From DATMBF01 sp035559595 (GTDB lineage: Bacteria > Bacteroidota > Ignavibacteria > UBA10030), in contig DATMBF010000048.1 of the NCBI GenBank assembly GCA_035559595.1, forward strand, positions 62,001 through 126,000: DNA of 64,000 nucleotides. The letters are read 5' to 3'. Shown piece after piece: positions 33,070 through 42,143 of the stretch. Position numbers and translations under genes: made by a program. The notes under the pieces are model-generated. The model saw only the letters and a list, made by a program, of their open reading frames with translations. It was not told the origin of the DNA and did no database searches. Numbering within the stretch: the stretch's first letter is position 1; every line of letters begins with the position of its first letter.

Positions 33070-34313
33070 CGAACCGGGCAATCGTCTTCACTCTTCTTCT
33101 TGTACTCCCCACGAGTTCTTCCGAGGCGAGGCAAACAACTTCAGAAATCAGTAAGAAAGAACGCGAGCTCCGGAAGCTCCGATCTGATATTCAAGCCTAC
33201 GAACGGAAACTGAAGGAAAGCGAAAAGAAAGAGCAGGTTACACTCGAAGACCTTGACGATCTAGAGCAACAAGCGAATCTGATTCGACGGCTTATTCGGT
33301 CCTTGCAGGAAGAAGAGAAACGGACGACAGCGGATATTCAGAATGCAAAACGGTCGATCACGGAACTCGAAGAACAACAGGAAGCGCTCAAGAACCATTA
33401 TGCGAGGTACGTCCGATCGGTGTACAAGAACGGGCGTGTTTATGATCTCGAACTGCTCTTCTCCTCAAAATCGATCAATCAACTCTACATTCGTCTTGAG
33501 TATATGAAGCGGTTCTCCAACCAGCGTGTAGCAGACCTGCGTCGCCTGACGGAGAACAAACGCGAGCTTGAATTACGCAATGAGCAGCTCCAGATCAACC
33601 TTGCGAACGAACAGCGGCTCCTCGCAGAAAAGACGAGGGAAGAAAGAACGCTGAAGCAGAAGATGGCGGAGCGGCAGCGGATGCTGGCGAGTATTCGGAG
33701 GAACAAGCGGACCTACCAGAGCGCATTAACGCGCCGTGTGCAGGCAGCACGACAGGTTGAGCAACTGATTGCCGATCTGATTGAAAAGGAGCGAATTCGA
33801 AAGGAAAAAGAAGAAGCCGAGCGAAGAGAGCGAGAGCTCCTTGCAGCGCGCGAAAAAGAGAGGCTGGAAAAACTTCCGCGACCCATGCTAACAGAGCCGG
33901 TCGGTGTGTTTGAGCAACAGAAGGGCAAACTTCCCTGGCCGGTCGAAAACGGAAAAGTGAAATCGAAATTCGGTAATCATGTTCATCCCGAACTCAAGAC
34001 CGTCACCAACAATCCCGGAATTGAGATTGCCGTACCTCCCGGTTCAAACGTGTACGCCGTTGCAGATGGAGAGGTCTCCGTGCTCTCCTTCATCCCGGGT
34101 TTTGGGAATGTTATGATCATCAATCATTACAGCGGCTTTCGAACTGTTTATGCGCAACTCTCGGAAATTCTTGTCACCGAGTCTCAACGCGTGAAAGTCG
34201 GAGACGTCATTGGAAAGAGCGGCGACTCGGTGGGGGGAAGCGTGTTGCATTTCGAAATCTGGAAGGAACGGGAGAAGCAGAATCCCGAGCTTTGGCTTGC
34301 AAAGAACGATTGA
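33063..34313 (+). CDS. EnvC-like murein hydrolase activator with degenerate LytM domain
   Basis: A 416-residue exported protein. Signal peptide ~1-22, a long coiled coil at ~25-250 (KKERELRKLRSDIQAYERK..., QIDAL-type heptads), then a LytM/M23 domain at ~290-410 (GSNVYAVADGEVSVLSFIPG, VKVGDVIGKSGDSVGGS). Zinc ligands of active M23 endopeptidases appear changed: GIEIAV has Glu in place of the usual Asp, YAQLSE has Gln in place of the usual His, and only the final LHFEIW His remains. This matches EnvC, which activates N-acetylmuramoyl amidases rather than cutting peptidoglycan. It is the last gene of the operon, 90 bp before tRNA-Pro. Confidence 0.9.
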   Translation: MVTNRAIVFTLLLVLPTSSSEARQTTSEISKKERELRKLRSDIQAYERKLKESEKKEQVTLEDLDDLEQQANLIRRLIRSLQEEEKRTTADIQNAKRSITELEEQQEALKNHYARYVRSVYKNGRVYDLELLFSSKSINQLYIRLEYMKRFSNQRVADLRRLTENKRELELRNEQLQINLANEQRLLAEKTREERTLKQKMAERQRMLASIRRNKRTYQSALTRRVQAARQVEQLIADLIEKERIRKEKEEAERRERELLAAREKERLEKLPRPMLTEPVGVFEQQKGKLPWPVENGKVKSKFGNHVHPELKTVTNNPGIEIAVPPGSNVYAVADGEVSVLSFIPGFGNVMIINHYSGFRTVYAQLSEILVTESQRVKVGDVIGKSGDSVGGSVLHFEIWKEREKQNPELWLAKND

Positions 34314-34403
34314 AGCGAAGCTCAGACATCCCAAGATTGATTCCAGCCCCATTTTTCCCTACCTTGGACTACCAAGCGACAAGTTCACAACTTACAACCA
34401 TCT

Positions 34404-34478
34404 CGGGGTGTAGCTCAGCCCGGTTAGAGCACCTGCCTTGGGCGCAGGGGGCCGGAGGTTCGAATCCTCTCACCCCGA
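34404..34478 (+). tRNA. tRNA-Pro (anticodon TGG)
   Basis: A complete cloverleaf: acceptor CGGGGTG/CACCCCG, D-arm GCTC...GAGC, anticodon stem CCTGC/GCAGG with loop CTTGGGC (anticodon TGG), T-arm around TTCGAAT. Discriminator A at 34478. The 3' CCA is not encoded. Confidence 0.96.
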
Positions 34479-34690
34479 CAATCTCAGTGGCCAGCCCGTG
34501 GGGTCCAGCCATACCTTTGATGTTCATAGGATTCAAGAGAAATCCTGCATGAACTCGACGCGGGGAGTCTCCGTTGAAGCGCAGACATCGTAAGCCATTG
34601 CACCCTGTGCTCTCATCGGTTTGCCTTTGAAGAAAGTTCTTTCTACGTTCACGCTCACATCACGATAGCGAGAGGCAACGTTTTTCGTCC

Positions 34691-35080
34691 ATGTCATCAC
34701 CTCCCAAAGTTCTCATCGTGGAAGACGAGCCCTCCATCGGTCACATCGTGGCGACCGAATTCGAAAAACGGGGGTTTCATGTCTTACGCGCCAACAACGG
34801 TAACGACGGGTTGGACCTTGCCCTCAAAGAGAAGCCCGATGCCGTCGTCCTTGACATCATTATGCCCGGCCTCCATGGCTACGAGGTGTGCAAGCGTATC
34901 CGTCAGCATCCAGAAACGAAGCACACTGTTATCGTCATGACCTCCGCCAAATCGTACAAGACCGATATCGAAAAAGCCTTCGAGATGGGAGCGGACGAAT
35001 ATGTGGTGAAGCCCGGTGGCTTAGGAGAAGTGGTGGAGGTGGTTCAGAAGCATCTCAACAAGCGGTCGCAGGAATCATGA
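34691..35080 (+). CDS. Receiver-only response regulator (CheY-like)
   Basis: A 129-residue single receiver domain: acidic pocket EDE (11-13), phospho-acceptor Asp55 in VVLDIIMPG, switch Thr84 (VMTSAKS) and Lys107 in YVVKPGG. With no output domain it would act by binding a partner protein. Its TGA overlaps the ATG of the MBL-fold gene (ATGA), a strong hint that the hydrolase is that partner or is in the same response. No histidine kinase is next to it. Confidence 0.93.
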   Translation: MSSPPKVLIVEDEPSIGHIVATEFEKRGFHVLRANNGNDGLDLALKEKPDAVVLDIIMPGLHGYEVCKRIRQHPETKHTVIVMTSAKSYKTDIEKAFEMGADEYVVKPGGLGEVVEVVQKHLNKRSQES

Positions 35081-35964
35081 TCAACGTCCGATTCTGGGGG
35101 ACGCGCGGATCGATTGCCACACCGGGTCCGGCGACGGTCAAATACGGGGGTAATACCTCATGCGTTGAAGTTCGGGCTAATGGCCATATCCTGATCTTCG
35201 ATGCCGGAACCGGCATTCGTGAGCTGGGGAATGCACTGCTGAAGGAATTTCGCAATCGACCCCTGAAGATTTATCTCTTCATCAGCCACACGCACTGGGA
35301 TCACATTCAGGGTTTTCCTTTCTTTCTCCCCGCCTATCAGGAACAAACCAGCATCAATCTTTACGGCCCTCCCGGCCGTGACAAGTCTCTCGATTCCATC
35401 CTCCGCGCTCAAATGGATTCCGACTATTTTCCGGTCTCCCTCGGCGACATGACGGCCAAGATCCAGGTGCAGGAGATGCGCGAGGACATCACGATTGGCA
35501 ATGTCCATATCCGGTCGTTTTATCTCAACCACCCCGCTATGACTTTAGGATACAGAGTAAAAGCGGGAAATCGGTCGGTTGTTTACGCCACAGACAATGA
35601 GCCATATGAGTACACGCTCCACAAATCACCCAATCGAGGTGAGGCATTCGCCAACTATGGGGAGAAGCTGGACGATGCTTTTGTCGAGTTCATCGCGGGA
35701 ACCGATCTCTTCATCGGCGAGGCACAATACACGAAAGCGGAGTATAAGACCAAGGTCGGTTGGGGACATTCACCAATCGAAAGCATTGTGAAGTTTGCTG
35801 TGAAGGGGAAGGTGAGACGGCTTGCACTTTTCCACCACGACCCGATGCACAATGACAAAGATGTCGATGCGATGATCCGGCTCGCGCAGAAACTGTTGAA
35901 AGCAAACAACTCCCCCATTGAATGCTTCGGCGCGCGTGAGGGGCAAAACATTCTCCTCCGATAG
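35077..35964 (+). CDS. MBL-fold metallo-hydrolase
   Basis: A 295-residue metallo-beta-lactamase-fold protein. MINVRFWGTRGSIATPGP is the characteristic N-terminus of a bacterial subfamily often fused to or beside signalling domains. The metal site HTHWDH is at 71-76, with later His/Asp residues in YATDNEPYE and LFHHDPMHND. The related RNase Z/phosphodiesterase-like group suggests a cyclic-nucleotide or RNA phosphodiesterase activity, but the substrate is unknown. The ATG overlaps the receiver gene stop. It converges on the large protease gene. Confidence 0.9.
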   Translation: MINVRFWGTRGSIATPGPATVKYGGNTSCVEVRANGHILIFDAGTGIRELGNALLKEFRNRPLKIYLFISHTHWDHIQGFPFFLPAYQEQTSINLYGPPGRDKSLDSILRAQMDSDYFPVSLGDMTAKIQVQEMREDITIGNVHIRSFYLNHPAMTLGYRVKAGNRSVVYATDNEPYEYTLHKSPNRGEAFANYGEKLDDAFVEFIAGTDLFIGEAQYTKAEYKTKVGWGHSPIESIVKFAVKGKVRRLALFHHDPMHNDKDVDAMIRLAQKLLKANNSPIECFGAREGQNILLR

Positions 35965-36048
35965 CTGAGCACCGGCGCAAGGCGGATGAGGCAATCCGAC
36001 CTGCACCCACCTGCCTCCACACAATCCTCCAAAACACCGGAAAATAGC

Positions 36049-36115
36049 GAAGCCCTCCCTGGGAGGCCACCGAGAGGGCTTCTGAGGATGGCAACCTTCC
36101 GGACAAGGCTGCCAT
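36049..36115. terminator. Double hairpin between convergent genes
   Basis: GAAGCCCTC/GAGGGCTTC (36049-36057 with 36074-36082) and ATGGCAACCTT/AAGGCTGCCAT (36088-36098 with 36105-36115, one mismatch). They lie between the stop codons of the MBL gene and the large protease gene, so probably end both transcripts, though T-runs are short. Confidence 0.6.
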
Positions 36116-36129
36116 GCAATGATGTGTCT

Positions 36130-39100
36130 CTACTTCAACAGAACCATCCTTTGTGATTCGGTTTTTGTATTGCCGCTCATGTCCGTGAAATCAATTCGGT
36201 ACAGATAGACGCCCGTTGGAAATGATTTTCCATCGAAGCGGACGGAGTGATAGCCGGCTGTTCTCTGCCCGCGAGCCAGAACAGCAAGCTCCCGACCGAG
36301 CATGTCAAAGACCTTCAGCATTACGAATCCATCAGACGGTAGACCGAACGTGATTCTTGTTTCAGGATTGAAGGGATTGGGGTAATTCTGGTCAAGGGAG
36401 AACTCTTTCGGTAATTCAGCCGTTTTTGCCAGATCGAGGGCGGCGGCAACCGGAGCGGGCATAATCTCAGTCGCAGTAATCTGATAGAGAGTGAAACCTG
36501 AGGCGGAAAGCGAGGAATTAATCACCTGAAAGAGGTAGAGTCCCTCAACCGAGGGAGCGAACTGGACCACTTCGTGAGATTCAGAGGTTCGTGACTGTGC
36601 CGCGACAGCCCCGAGCGGATCAAGCACCACCAGATCTAATTCGGTTCCCTCTGGTACTTCAAGCACGCCGCTCATCAGTCTTGTCGATTCAGTTGCAGCT
36701 AAAGCCTGGCTCGCAAGGGAAGTGGGCTCGACGATTGCATTGATGTGGGTCGAGCTTTCTCTCGGATTGCCTGTACCCTGCGACGTACCACGCACGACAA
36801 AGCCGTCGATGTACGCCATGTTCCTTGGTGGTGACGAGGTAGGTCCGTCATTCAGGACATTCAGCCGAAACGTGTGCGTTCCAGGCGATGTGTTGTAGCT
36901 GGCAACGGTTCCAAAGGTGAGGTCCTTGCGACCAGAATTGTCGAGTTTATTCGGATCTGTCGGAGGACGGAAAAAGTCTATTTTTTCCCGAGAGACGCCG
37001 TCGATAAGCACTTCCGCCGAGCCGCCACGTGGACCGGTCGCATACTTCATGTCGACGCCAGTACCACTGAACGTGAAACTCAGATACGCGCTTCCATTCT
37101 TCGCCCCCACGCTTCGGCAGTAGTGACCGCCGTCTGCTCGTTCGTCATCAATTTCGTGCCAGCCACCGGATCGTGATATTGAAGGATCATCGCACTCCAG
37201 CACCAATCGGGGCTCCTGGCTGCCGACGACAAACTCTATGCCTCCCCGTGTGAAGTCGCGCTCGACGTCAGCTCCGGTAATGCGACCGATGACCGGGCCG
37301 GTGATGTCCACGCCTCCTCCGGCAAAGCTAATTCCGCGCAACCCGATGAGCCGGCTCCCCACAATGACGTCAGGATCGGCAATGGCGTTAATCTTCTCGA
37401 GTCCAAGTTTGAGCGTGATGGTGTTGCTTTCCGGGTTGAACATCACGCCGTCGGCCGCTCCCACACGCGTGGTGATGATCGCACCGTCTGCCCGGCGGGC
37501 AGCTGTCCCGTAGAAAAATAATGGAGCAAGTGCCGAAGCCCCGTCGCGTGGGTCGGTACTCGCCTCAAGAAAGAACGATTGGCCTCTGTCGAAAAGATTA
37601 TTGCGGGCATTGGCCGTAAAGAATGCCATCCAATGAAATCCTTCGAGAGGCGGGTTCGTCAGCTCTGAAACGGCAATCGTCGCCGAGATCTGTCGAGCGC
37701 CGGACTCAGAGAAATCGTCCCCGTAGTCAATGGACGTAATATCGAAGGCGATGTCGCTCTGAATCGTGGTTCTTCGCAGAACCTGGGCATCGTGGCGGAA
37801 GTCGATGACTTCGGGATCGGTAGCCAACCGATTTGGATTGTGATCGAAAGACAGTGGGGAACAAGAAACTGCGGAAACCGAATCAACCGTTGCAAGGAGA
37901 CTTGGTCCGCCAATTTGCCGCGTCACATAGGTTTGCCCATCAAAGTCATTGTGGTCGTCTGCAAAGGCAATTACCGCAGCCCCCGTCGGATCCATATCGA
38001 CCTGGAAGAAGTCAAGGAGGTTACGATTGGTAGCCCCGCCCGACCCGAGTCCAAGTTCACTCACATTGAAAGCATGAATGAAATGATCGCTGGCCTGAAC
38101 TTGACGGAAGGTTGGATGCATAGCGAGGGCGTTGTCGGTAAATGCGTAATATACCGCCCAATCGCCATCGTTGTCGCCGTTATGAACACCGTTTGATCCG
38201 AACCAGACAATGCCCAGCCGGCCCCGATCACCGGGCACAAGCCAGGGGAAAATATTTGTGCGAACACGCCGACCTTTTCCGTCGATGGTGTTGGGATCGT
38301 TGACCTGGACAGGCGGTGACCATGTTCGCGCCTGATCCGTTGAAGTAGCCAGGTAGATATTGAAATCATCTGACCACACAGCATACAGGGTTCCGTCACG
38401 TCCCACCCGAAGCACGTCAAAGAGGTGTCCGTGGGCTGTCGTATTATCCACAACAAAGGTCTGAAACGTCAGTGGACCGCCGGTTGGTGAAACACCCGGG
38501 ATTGGCGAAGGCTCGGCCACGCTGACGAACATCGTCGAGGCATTCTGATGGGAGTAGTAGATATTTCCAGCTCCCGCTCCTGAGCCAATCGGCCTTCGAT
38601 CTACATCAAGATAACCGGGTGTCGAGTTCGCTCCCAGACGTACGACACTTCGTGGAGACCAGGTGCGGCCATGATCGATCGACGTAGAAACATAAAGATC
38701 GCTGAGCGTCGGGCTCACCAGGCTTCGCACGGAGAGGTACACAGTGCTGCTTCCGTACGCTGTCAGCCAGTGTCGATCGGTCGCTGTTGAACCGCCGACC
38801 AGGAGGTCGCCGACCTCGTGTCTTTCCCAGGTCTTTCCGCGATCGAACGAGATGGCCACCGGAACGTTAACGAGCAAAAGGCTTGCAATGGTTATGACAG
38901 GCGTATCGCTTGGATTATCCGGTTGTGAGACGGCAATTTCCAGGTCGCCGCCACCAAGTCCCCCAACTTGCGTTTCAGGAATCTCAATCGGTTGGCCGAG
39001 ATACTCGGGAGTACGGAGACAGGGATCGTTTCTGGAGTCCCATCGCCAGATATCCACGCCGCCAGAGGTAAGTCCACGGATTCCACCTGCGTAGACGAAG

Positions 39101-42045
39101 CCGTCACGATCAACACGGATGGAAGGCTCACCGCCCCTTGGAAGCTCTGGAGCTTGAGGGGTAACGTTGGGACTGAACCGGATGCCTCCCTGGACATAGG
39201 TCGGCTGTCGAACGCCAGGACCCTGAATGACCTCGGCAAGGCCGTTGTAACTTGCTGCGGCGGCTGTGAAGCCGACGACAACGATTTCGTACGTGCCAGG
39301 ATTCGCCGGGAAACTTGCGGTTTCAGGAATACCGGCAAACGCTGCGCTGGTGGCGACTGTTTGCCCCTGATCGTTGCGAACGACAAGATCGAGATCGTTT
39401 GCCCCAAAATTGTTAATTGTGACTCGAACAACCTCCCGAGGCCCCTGCAATGGCGCATTAACTTTCAGGAAGAACCGGTCGCAATCGTTGGCCGGACCTT
39501 CAAAGGTGCACGGTTCATTGCCCGATGTACGGGCGCCAGCCGCCACAAATCCCGTCCATGGAACTCGGTCCCCTAAAGCACTTACTGAGCCGAAACGAGT
39601 GAAGGTAGGATCGGTCACTTTGCCAACTGCGGCCTCGGCATTCACCAGCCCATGCCCGTATTCAAGATCGTAAAGTGGGGGACCAAGATCGGTCGCGGTT
39701 TCTTGGAGAATTGTTCGTATCTGCTGATTGGTGAGAGAGAAGTTGGCTGCTTTCACAAGCGCCGCAACAGCGGCGGCATGAGGGCTTGCCATTGATGTCC
39801 CCTGGAACTTCGCGAAGTCACTGATGATGTTGAAGACAGTCACGGTTGGTGAACCTGTTGCTACAAGAGCCTGACCATCCTCTTGTGAAAGAGAAACTGC
39901 TGCTACCCAGTCTCGATTTCGAACATTGTCTCGTTCGGTTCCAAGCGTACCCCCGAAATTTCCAGGCGTGTTGTTATAGATAATAACTGCGGTGGCACCT
40001 GCATCCTGGGCGTTGCGGACTTTCTCTGCGAAGGAAATGTCGCCTCGTTCGATCAATGCAATGTTTCCAACGACTTCGGGCGGGAAATCCGATGGACTCA
40101 AACCACGCCCCGACGGAATGGCTTTCCCCGTGATTCCCGCCCCACCGGTGAGCGCAGCGAACGCAAGGGGATTAGCTTCAAGCATTGTTCCGGCGTGGTC
40201 AACGACCGCCTCCCGACCGCTTCCACGCGGTACGGTCGAGCGAACATCAACCCCCGGTGCAACGATTTCGATGTTTGGTCCAAAGTCTGAAAACGCGGCA
40301 CGTTGTAAATTTCTTCCAATTGCTCCCACCGCAACCACGCCTTGATAAGCAGCCGGGTAATTAACGTGGGGTGTTCCCGTTCCGTTTACTCCGTTCCCCG
40401 CGGCCGCGATGCTCAGGAGTCCAGCACTGAACGCATTTTGAAAGACTAGTTCACCAGTGGGATCATACACTCGACCGCCAAGGCTCATGTTGGCAATGTG
40501 AATGCCGTTCTGCAGGCACCAATCGATCGCCGCATAAACATCGGCGAACGACCCGCTTCCCGCATCGCTAAGAACCTTGAGTGCGTACAACTCCACGTCG
40601 TGCGAGACACCCATCAACCCCGATCCGTTCAACTCCGCCGCAATCGTCCCGGAGACATGGGTTCCGTGGCCGTGACCATCCCATGGCTTATCATTTCTTG
40701 CAACGAAGTTGAAACCGCGACGATAGCGCCCATCAAGCTCCCAATGCAGCGAATCGATCCCTGTATCTAAGACAGCGACCCTCACTGCTCTTCCGGTTGA
40801 TTCGTTCCATACCTGCGGCGCTTTAACGGCGTCAACACCCCAGGGGGTCATTTCACCCTCATGAAGAGTAAAGCCTGTTCCCTTGAGAGAGACGGTTCCA
40901 GGCCAGGAAGTTGCGTTATTTTGAAAGAACAACGTCCCGAGTTGTGGCCCACTTGTCGATGGTGAGAATGTCACCGAGAACATTTGGCTGGAACCGGACG
41001 GGATTAACGCACTTGTTGGTGAAACGGTATATGCGCTATTACCTGATTCAACTGAGGAGATGAGAAGGGGATCGGGGTTGGTGTTCTGGACGGTTGTGGT
41101 CAGAGTCTTTGACGCACCCAGTATGATGCTGCCGAAATCAAGAGCCTTCGGGGTGACCAGGAAGGATCGCACGATGAAATTCCGTCCTCCACCGCTGTTG
41201 GGCGCACGATCTGCCTGAAGGAGAACGCCGCCTGTAACGCTTGTTCCCCCTAATGCTTGAACTTGCGTAAACGGCGCGGTCAGGACGTCTCCGTTCGTGA
41301 TCGGTCCGTTCTGATTCGGGGCCCCGACGAACTTGCCAATGGAATTCGTAATCTTAATGGTGGATTGTTCGACCAGAATCAGTCCGGCATCAGCCGTGCC
41401 ACCTGTAACGCTGGATGTTCCGGAATTAAATCCCCAATGAAATGTCGGTGCACCCGTCTCTCCTCGCCGCATCTCAACAAAGTATTGATCGGCCACTGCT
41501 TTGCCAGGTTGTTGCAGGAGAAAGTTTACTTTCCAGCGAGTGTTCGGGGGAAGACCGTCTCCCGTGCTTTGGTTTGCTCCGGCCAGATCTCTCACCTTGA
41601 TGAAGAATTGAAGGCGGTCATCGTCAAGTTGCTGGATCCACGCCTTGGTGATGTCATGCGCTCCAAGTGGCGTGAGCTGGTCGTTTTGCGGGTCACTCAT
41701 TTCCGGATCTGTTTCGTCACCAAGGGCATAGGCGACCTTATCCTGGTCGACGTATCGCACTCTAGGATCCAAACGAATCGCCTCAGCGATGCTGACACTG
41801 GGCGCGTACACAGCAAATCCCGGGATGACTCTATACGCCCAGATAACCTGGGCACCGTGACCTTCGACCATCTGCCGTTCGGCTTCTCCAGGCGGCTGAT
41901 GAAAAACCACAAAGTAACGATTGCTGACATCGGGGCTGCTCTTCTCGGCGGGGAGACCTCCAAAAAGAGCTCCTTCAGTGATAACTTGTGCCGTAAGGAT
42001 GACGGGAATTGCGAGAACCACCATACACAATGAGATCGTTTTCAT
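36130..42045 (-). CDS. Giant subtilisin-like (S8) protease with PA, sialidase-like and T9SS sorting domains
   Basis: A 1971-residue exported protein. Signal peptide 1-20; I9-type inhibitor propeptide ~42-106 (YFVVFHQPPG...VRYVDQDKVAYAL). An unusual ~290-residue insert follows, ending in an ASH-like Ig domain (~295-392). The S8 catalytic domain has Asp427 (VLDTGI), His460 (GHGTHVSG) and Ser751 (GTSMASPH), interrupted by a PA domain at ~620-740. A pre-peptidase C-terminal beta domain comes next (~840-960), then a BNR/sialidase-like propeller region (~970-1330), further beta domains and the sorting domain DQNYPNPFNPETRITF. AGAGG precedes the ATG. It would be a surface or secreted protease; substrate unknown. 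It lies downstream of a second S8 protease gene. Confidence 0.93.
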   Translation of the reverse strand: MKTISLCMVVLAIPVILTAQVITEGALFGGLPAEKSSPDVSNRYFVVFHQPPGEAERQMVEGHGAQVIWAYRVIPGFAVYAPSVSIAEAIRLDPRVRYVDQDKVAYALGDETDPEMSDPQNDQLTPLGAHDITKAWIQQLDDDRLQFFIKVRDLAGANQSTGDGLPPNTRWKVNFLLQQPGKAVADQYFVEMRRGETGAPTFHWGFNSGTSSVTGGTADAGLILVEQSTIKITNSIGKFVGAPNQNGPITNGDVLTAPFTQVQALGGTSVTGGVLLQADRAPNSGGGRNFIVRSFLVTPKALDFGSIILGASKTLTTTVQNTNPDPLLISSVESGNSAYTVSPTSALIPSGSSQMFSVTFSPSTSGPQLGTLFFQNNATSWPGTVSLKGTGFTLHEGEMTPWGVDAVKAPQVWNESTGRAVRVAVLDTGIDSLHWELDGRYRRGFNFVARNDKPWDGHGHGTHVSGTIAAELNGSGLMGVSHDVELYALKVLSDAGSGSFADVYAAIDWCLQNGIHIANMSLGGRVYDPTGELVFQNAFSAGLLSIAAAGNGVNGTGTPHVNYPAAYQGVVAVGAIGRNLQRAAFSDFGPNIEIVAPGVDVRSTVPRGSGREAVVDHAGTMLEANPLAFAALTGGAGITGKAIPSGRGLSPSDFPPEVVGNIALIERGDISFAEKVRNAQDAGATAVIIYNNTPGNFGGTLGTERDNVRNRDWVAAVSLSQEDGQALVATGSPTVTVFNIISDFAKFQGTSMASPHAAAVAALVKAANFSLTNQQIRTILQETATDLGPPLYDLEYGHGLVNAEAAVGKVTDPTFTRFGSVSALGDRVPWTGFVAAGARTSGNEPCTFEGPANDCDRFFLKVNAPLQGPREVVRVTINNFGANDLDLVVRNDQGQTVATSAAFAGIPETASFPANPGTYEIVVVGFTAAAASYNGLAEVIQGPGVRQPTYVQGGIRFSPNVTPQAPELPRGGEPSIRVDRDGFVYAGGIRGLTSGGVDIWRWDSRNDPCLRTPEYLGQPIEIPETQVGGLGGGDLEIAVSQPDNPSDTPVITIASLLLVNVPVAISFDRGKTWERHEVGDLLVGGSTATDRHWLTAYGSSTVYLSVRSLVSPTLSDLYVSTSIDHGRTWSPRSVVRLGANSTPGYLDVDRRPIGSGAGAGNIYYSHQNASTMFVSVAEPSPIPGVSPTGGPLTFQTFVVDNTTAHGHLFDVLRVGRDGTLYAVWSDDFNIYLATSTDQARTWSPPVQVNDPNTIDGKGRRVRTNIFPWLVPGDRGRLGIVWFGSNGVHNGDNDGDWAVYYAFTDNALAMHPTFRQVQASDHFIHAFNVSELGLGSGGATNRNLLDFFQVDMDPTGAAVIAFADDHNDFDGQTYVTRQIGGPSLLATVDSVSAVSCSPLSFDHNPNRLATDPEVIDFRHDAQVLRRTTIQSDIAFDITSIDYGDDFSESGARQISATIAVSELTNPPLEGFHWMAFFTANARNNLFDRGQSFFLEASTDPRDGASALAPLFFYGTAARRADGAIITTRVGAADGVMFNPESNTITLKLGLEKINAIADPDVIVGSRLIGLRGISFAGGGVDITGPVIGRITGADVERDFTRGGIEFVVGSQEPRLVLECDDPSISRSGGWHEIDDERADGGHYCRSVGAKNGSAYLSFTFSGTGVDMKYATGPRGGSAEVLIDGVSREKIDFFRPPTDPNKLDNSGRKDLTFGTVASYNTSPGTHTFRLNVLNDGPTSSPPRNMAYIDGFVVRGTSQGTGNPRESSTHINAIVEPTSLASQALAATESTRLMSGVLEVPEGTELDLVVLDPLGAVAAQSRTSESHEVVQFAPSVEGLYLFQVINSSLSASGFTLYQITATEIMPAPVAAALDLAKTAELPKEFSLDQNYPNPFNPETRITFGLPSDGFVMLKVFDMLGRELAVLARGQRTAGYHSVRFDGKSFPTGVYLYRIDFTDMSGNTKTESQRMVLLK

Positions 42046-42109
42046 GGTAACCTCTCTTTCTTAAAGGTTACGATTGGGTCCTGGGCCGTTTTGAAACCTC
42101 CGACCGGAA

Positions 42110-42140
42110 AAAAGCCTTGAAGTTTTGCCTCAAGGCTTTT
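42110..42140 (-). terminator. Intrinsic terminator of the smaller S8 protease gene
   Basis: AAAAGCCTTGA (42110-42120) and TCAAGGCTTTT (42130-42140) form a perfect 11-bp stem with a 9-base loop, starting 3 bases after the minus-strand stop. On that strand the stem is followed by TT and CC, with the T-run completing the 3' arm. Confidence 0.88.
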
Positions 42141-42143
42141 CGC

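Noticed and set aside
34561..34690. Palindrome AGAAAGTTCTTTCT before the receiver gene
   Set aside because: Short, AT-rich and without a known partner; likely chance.
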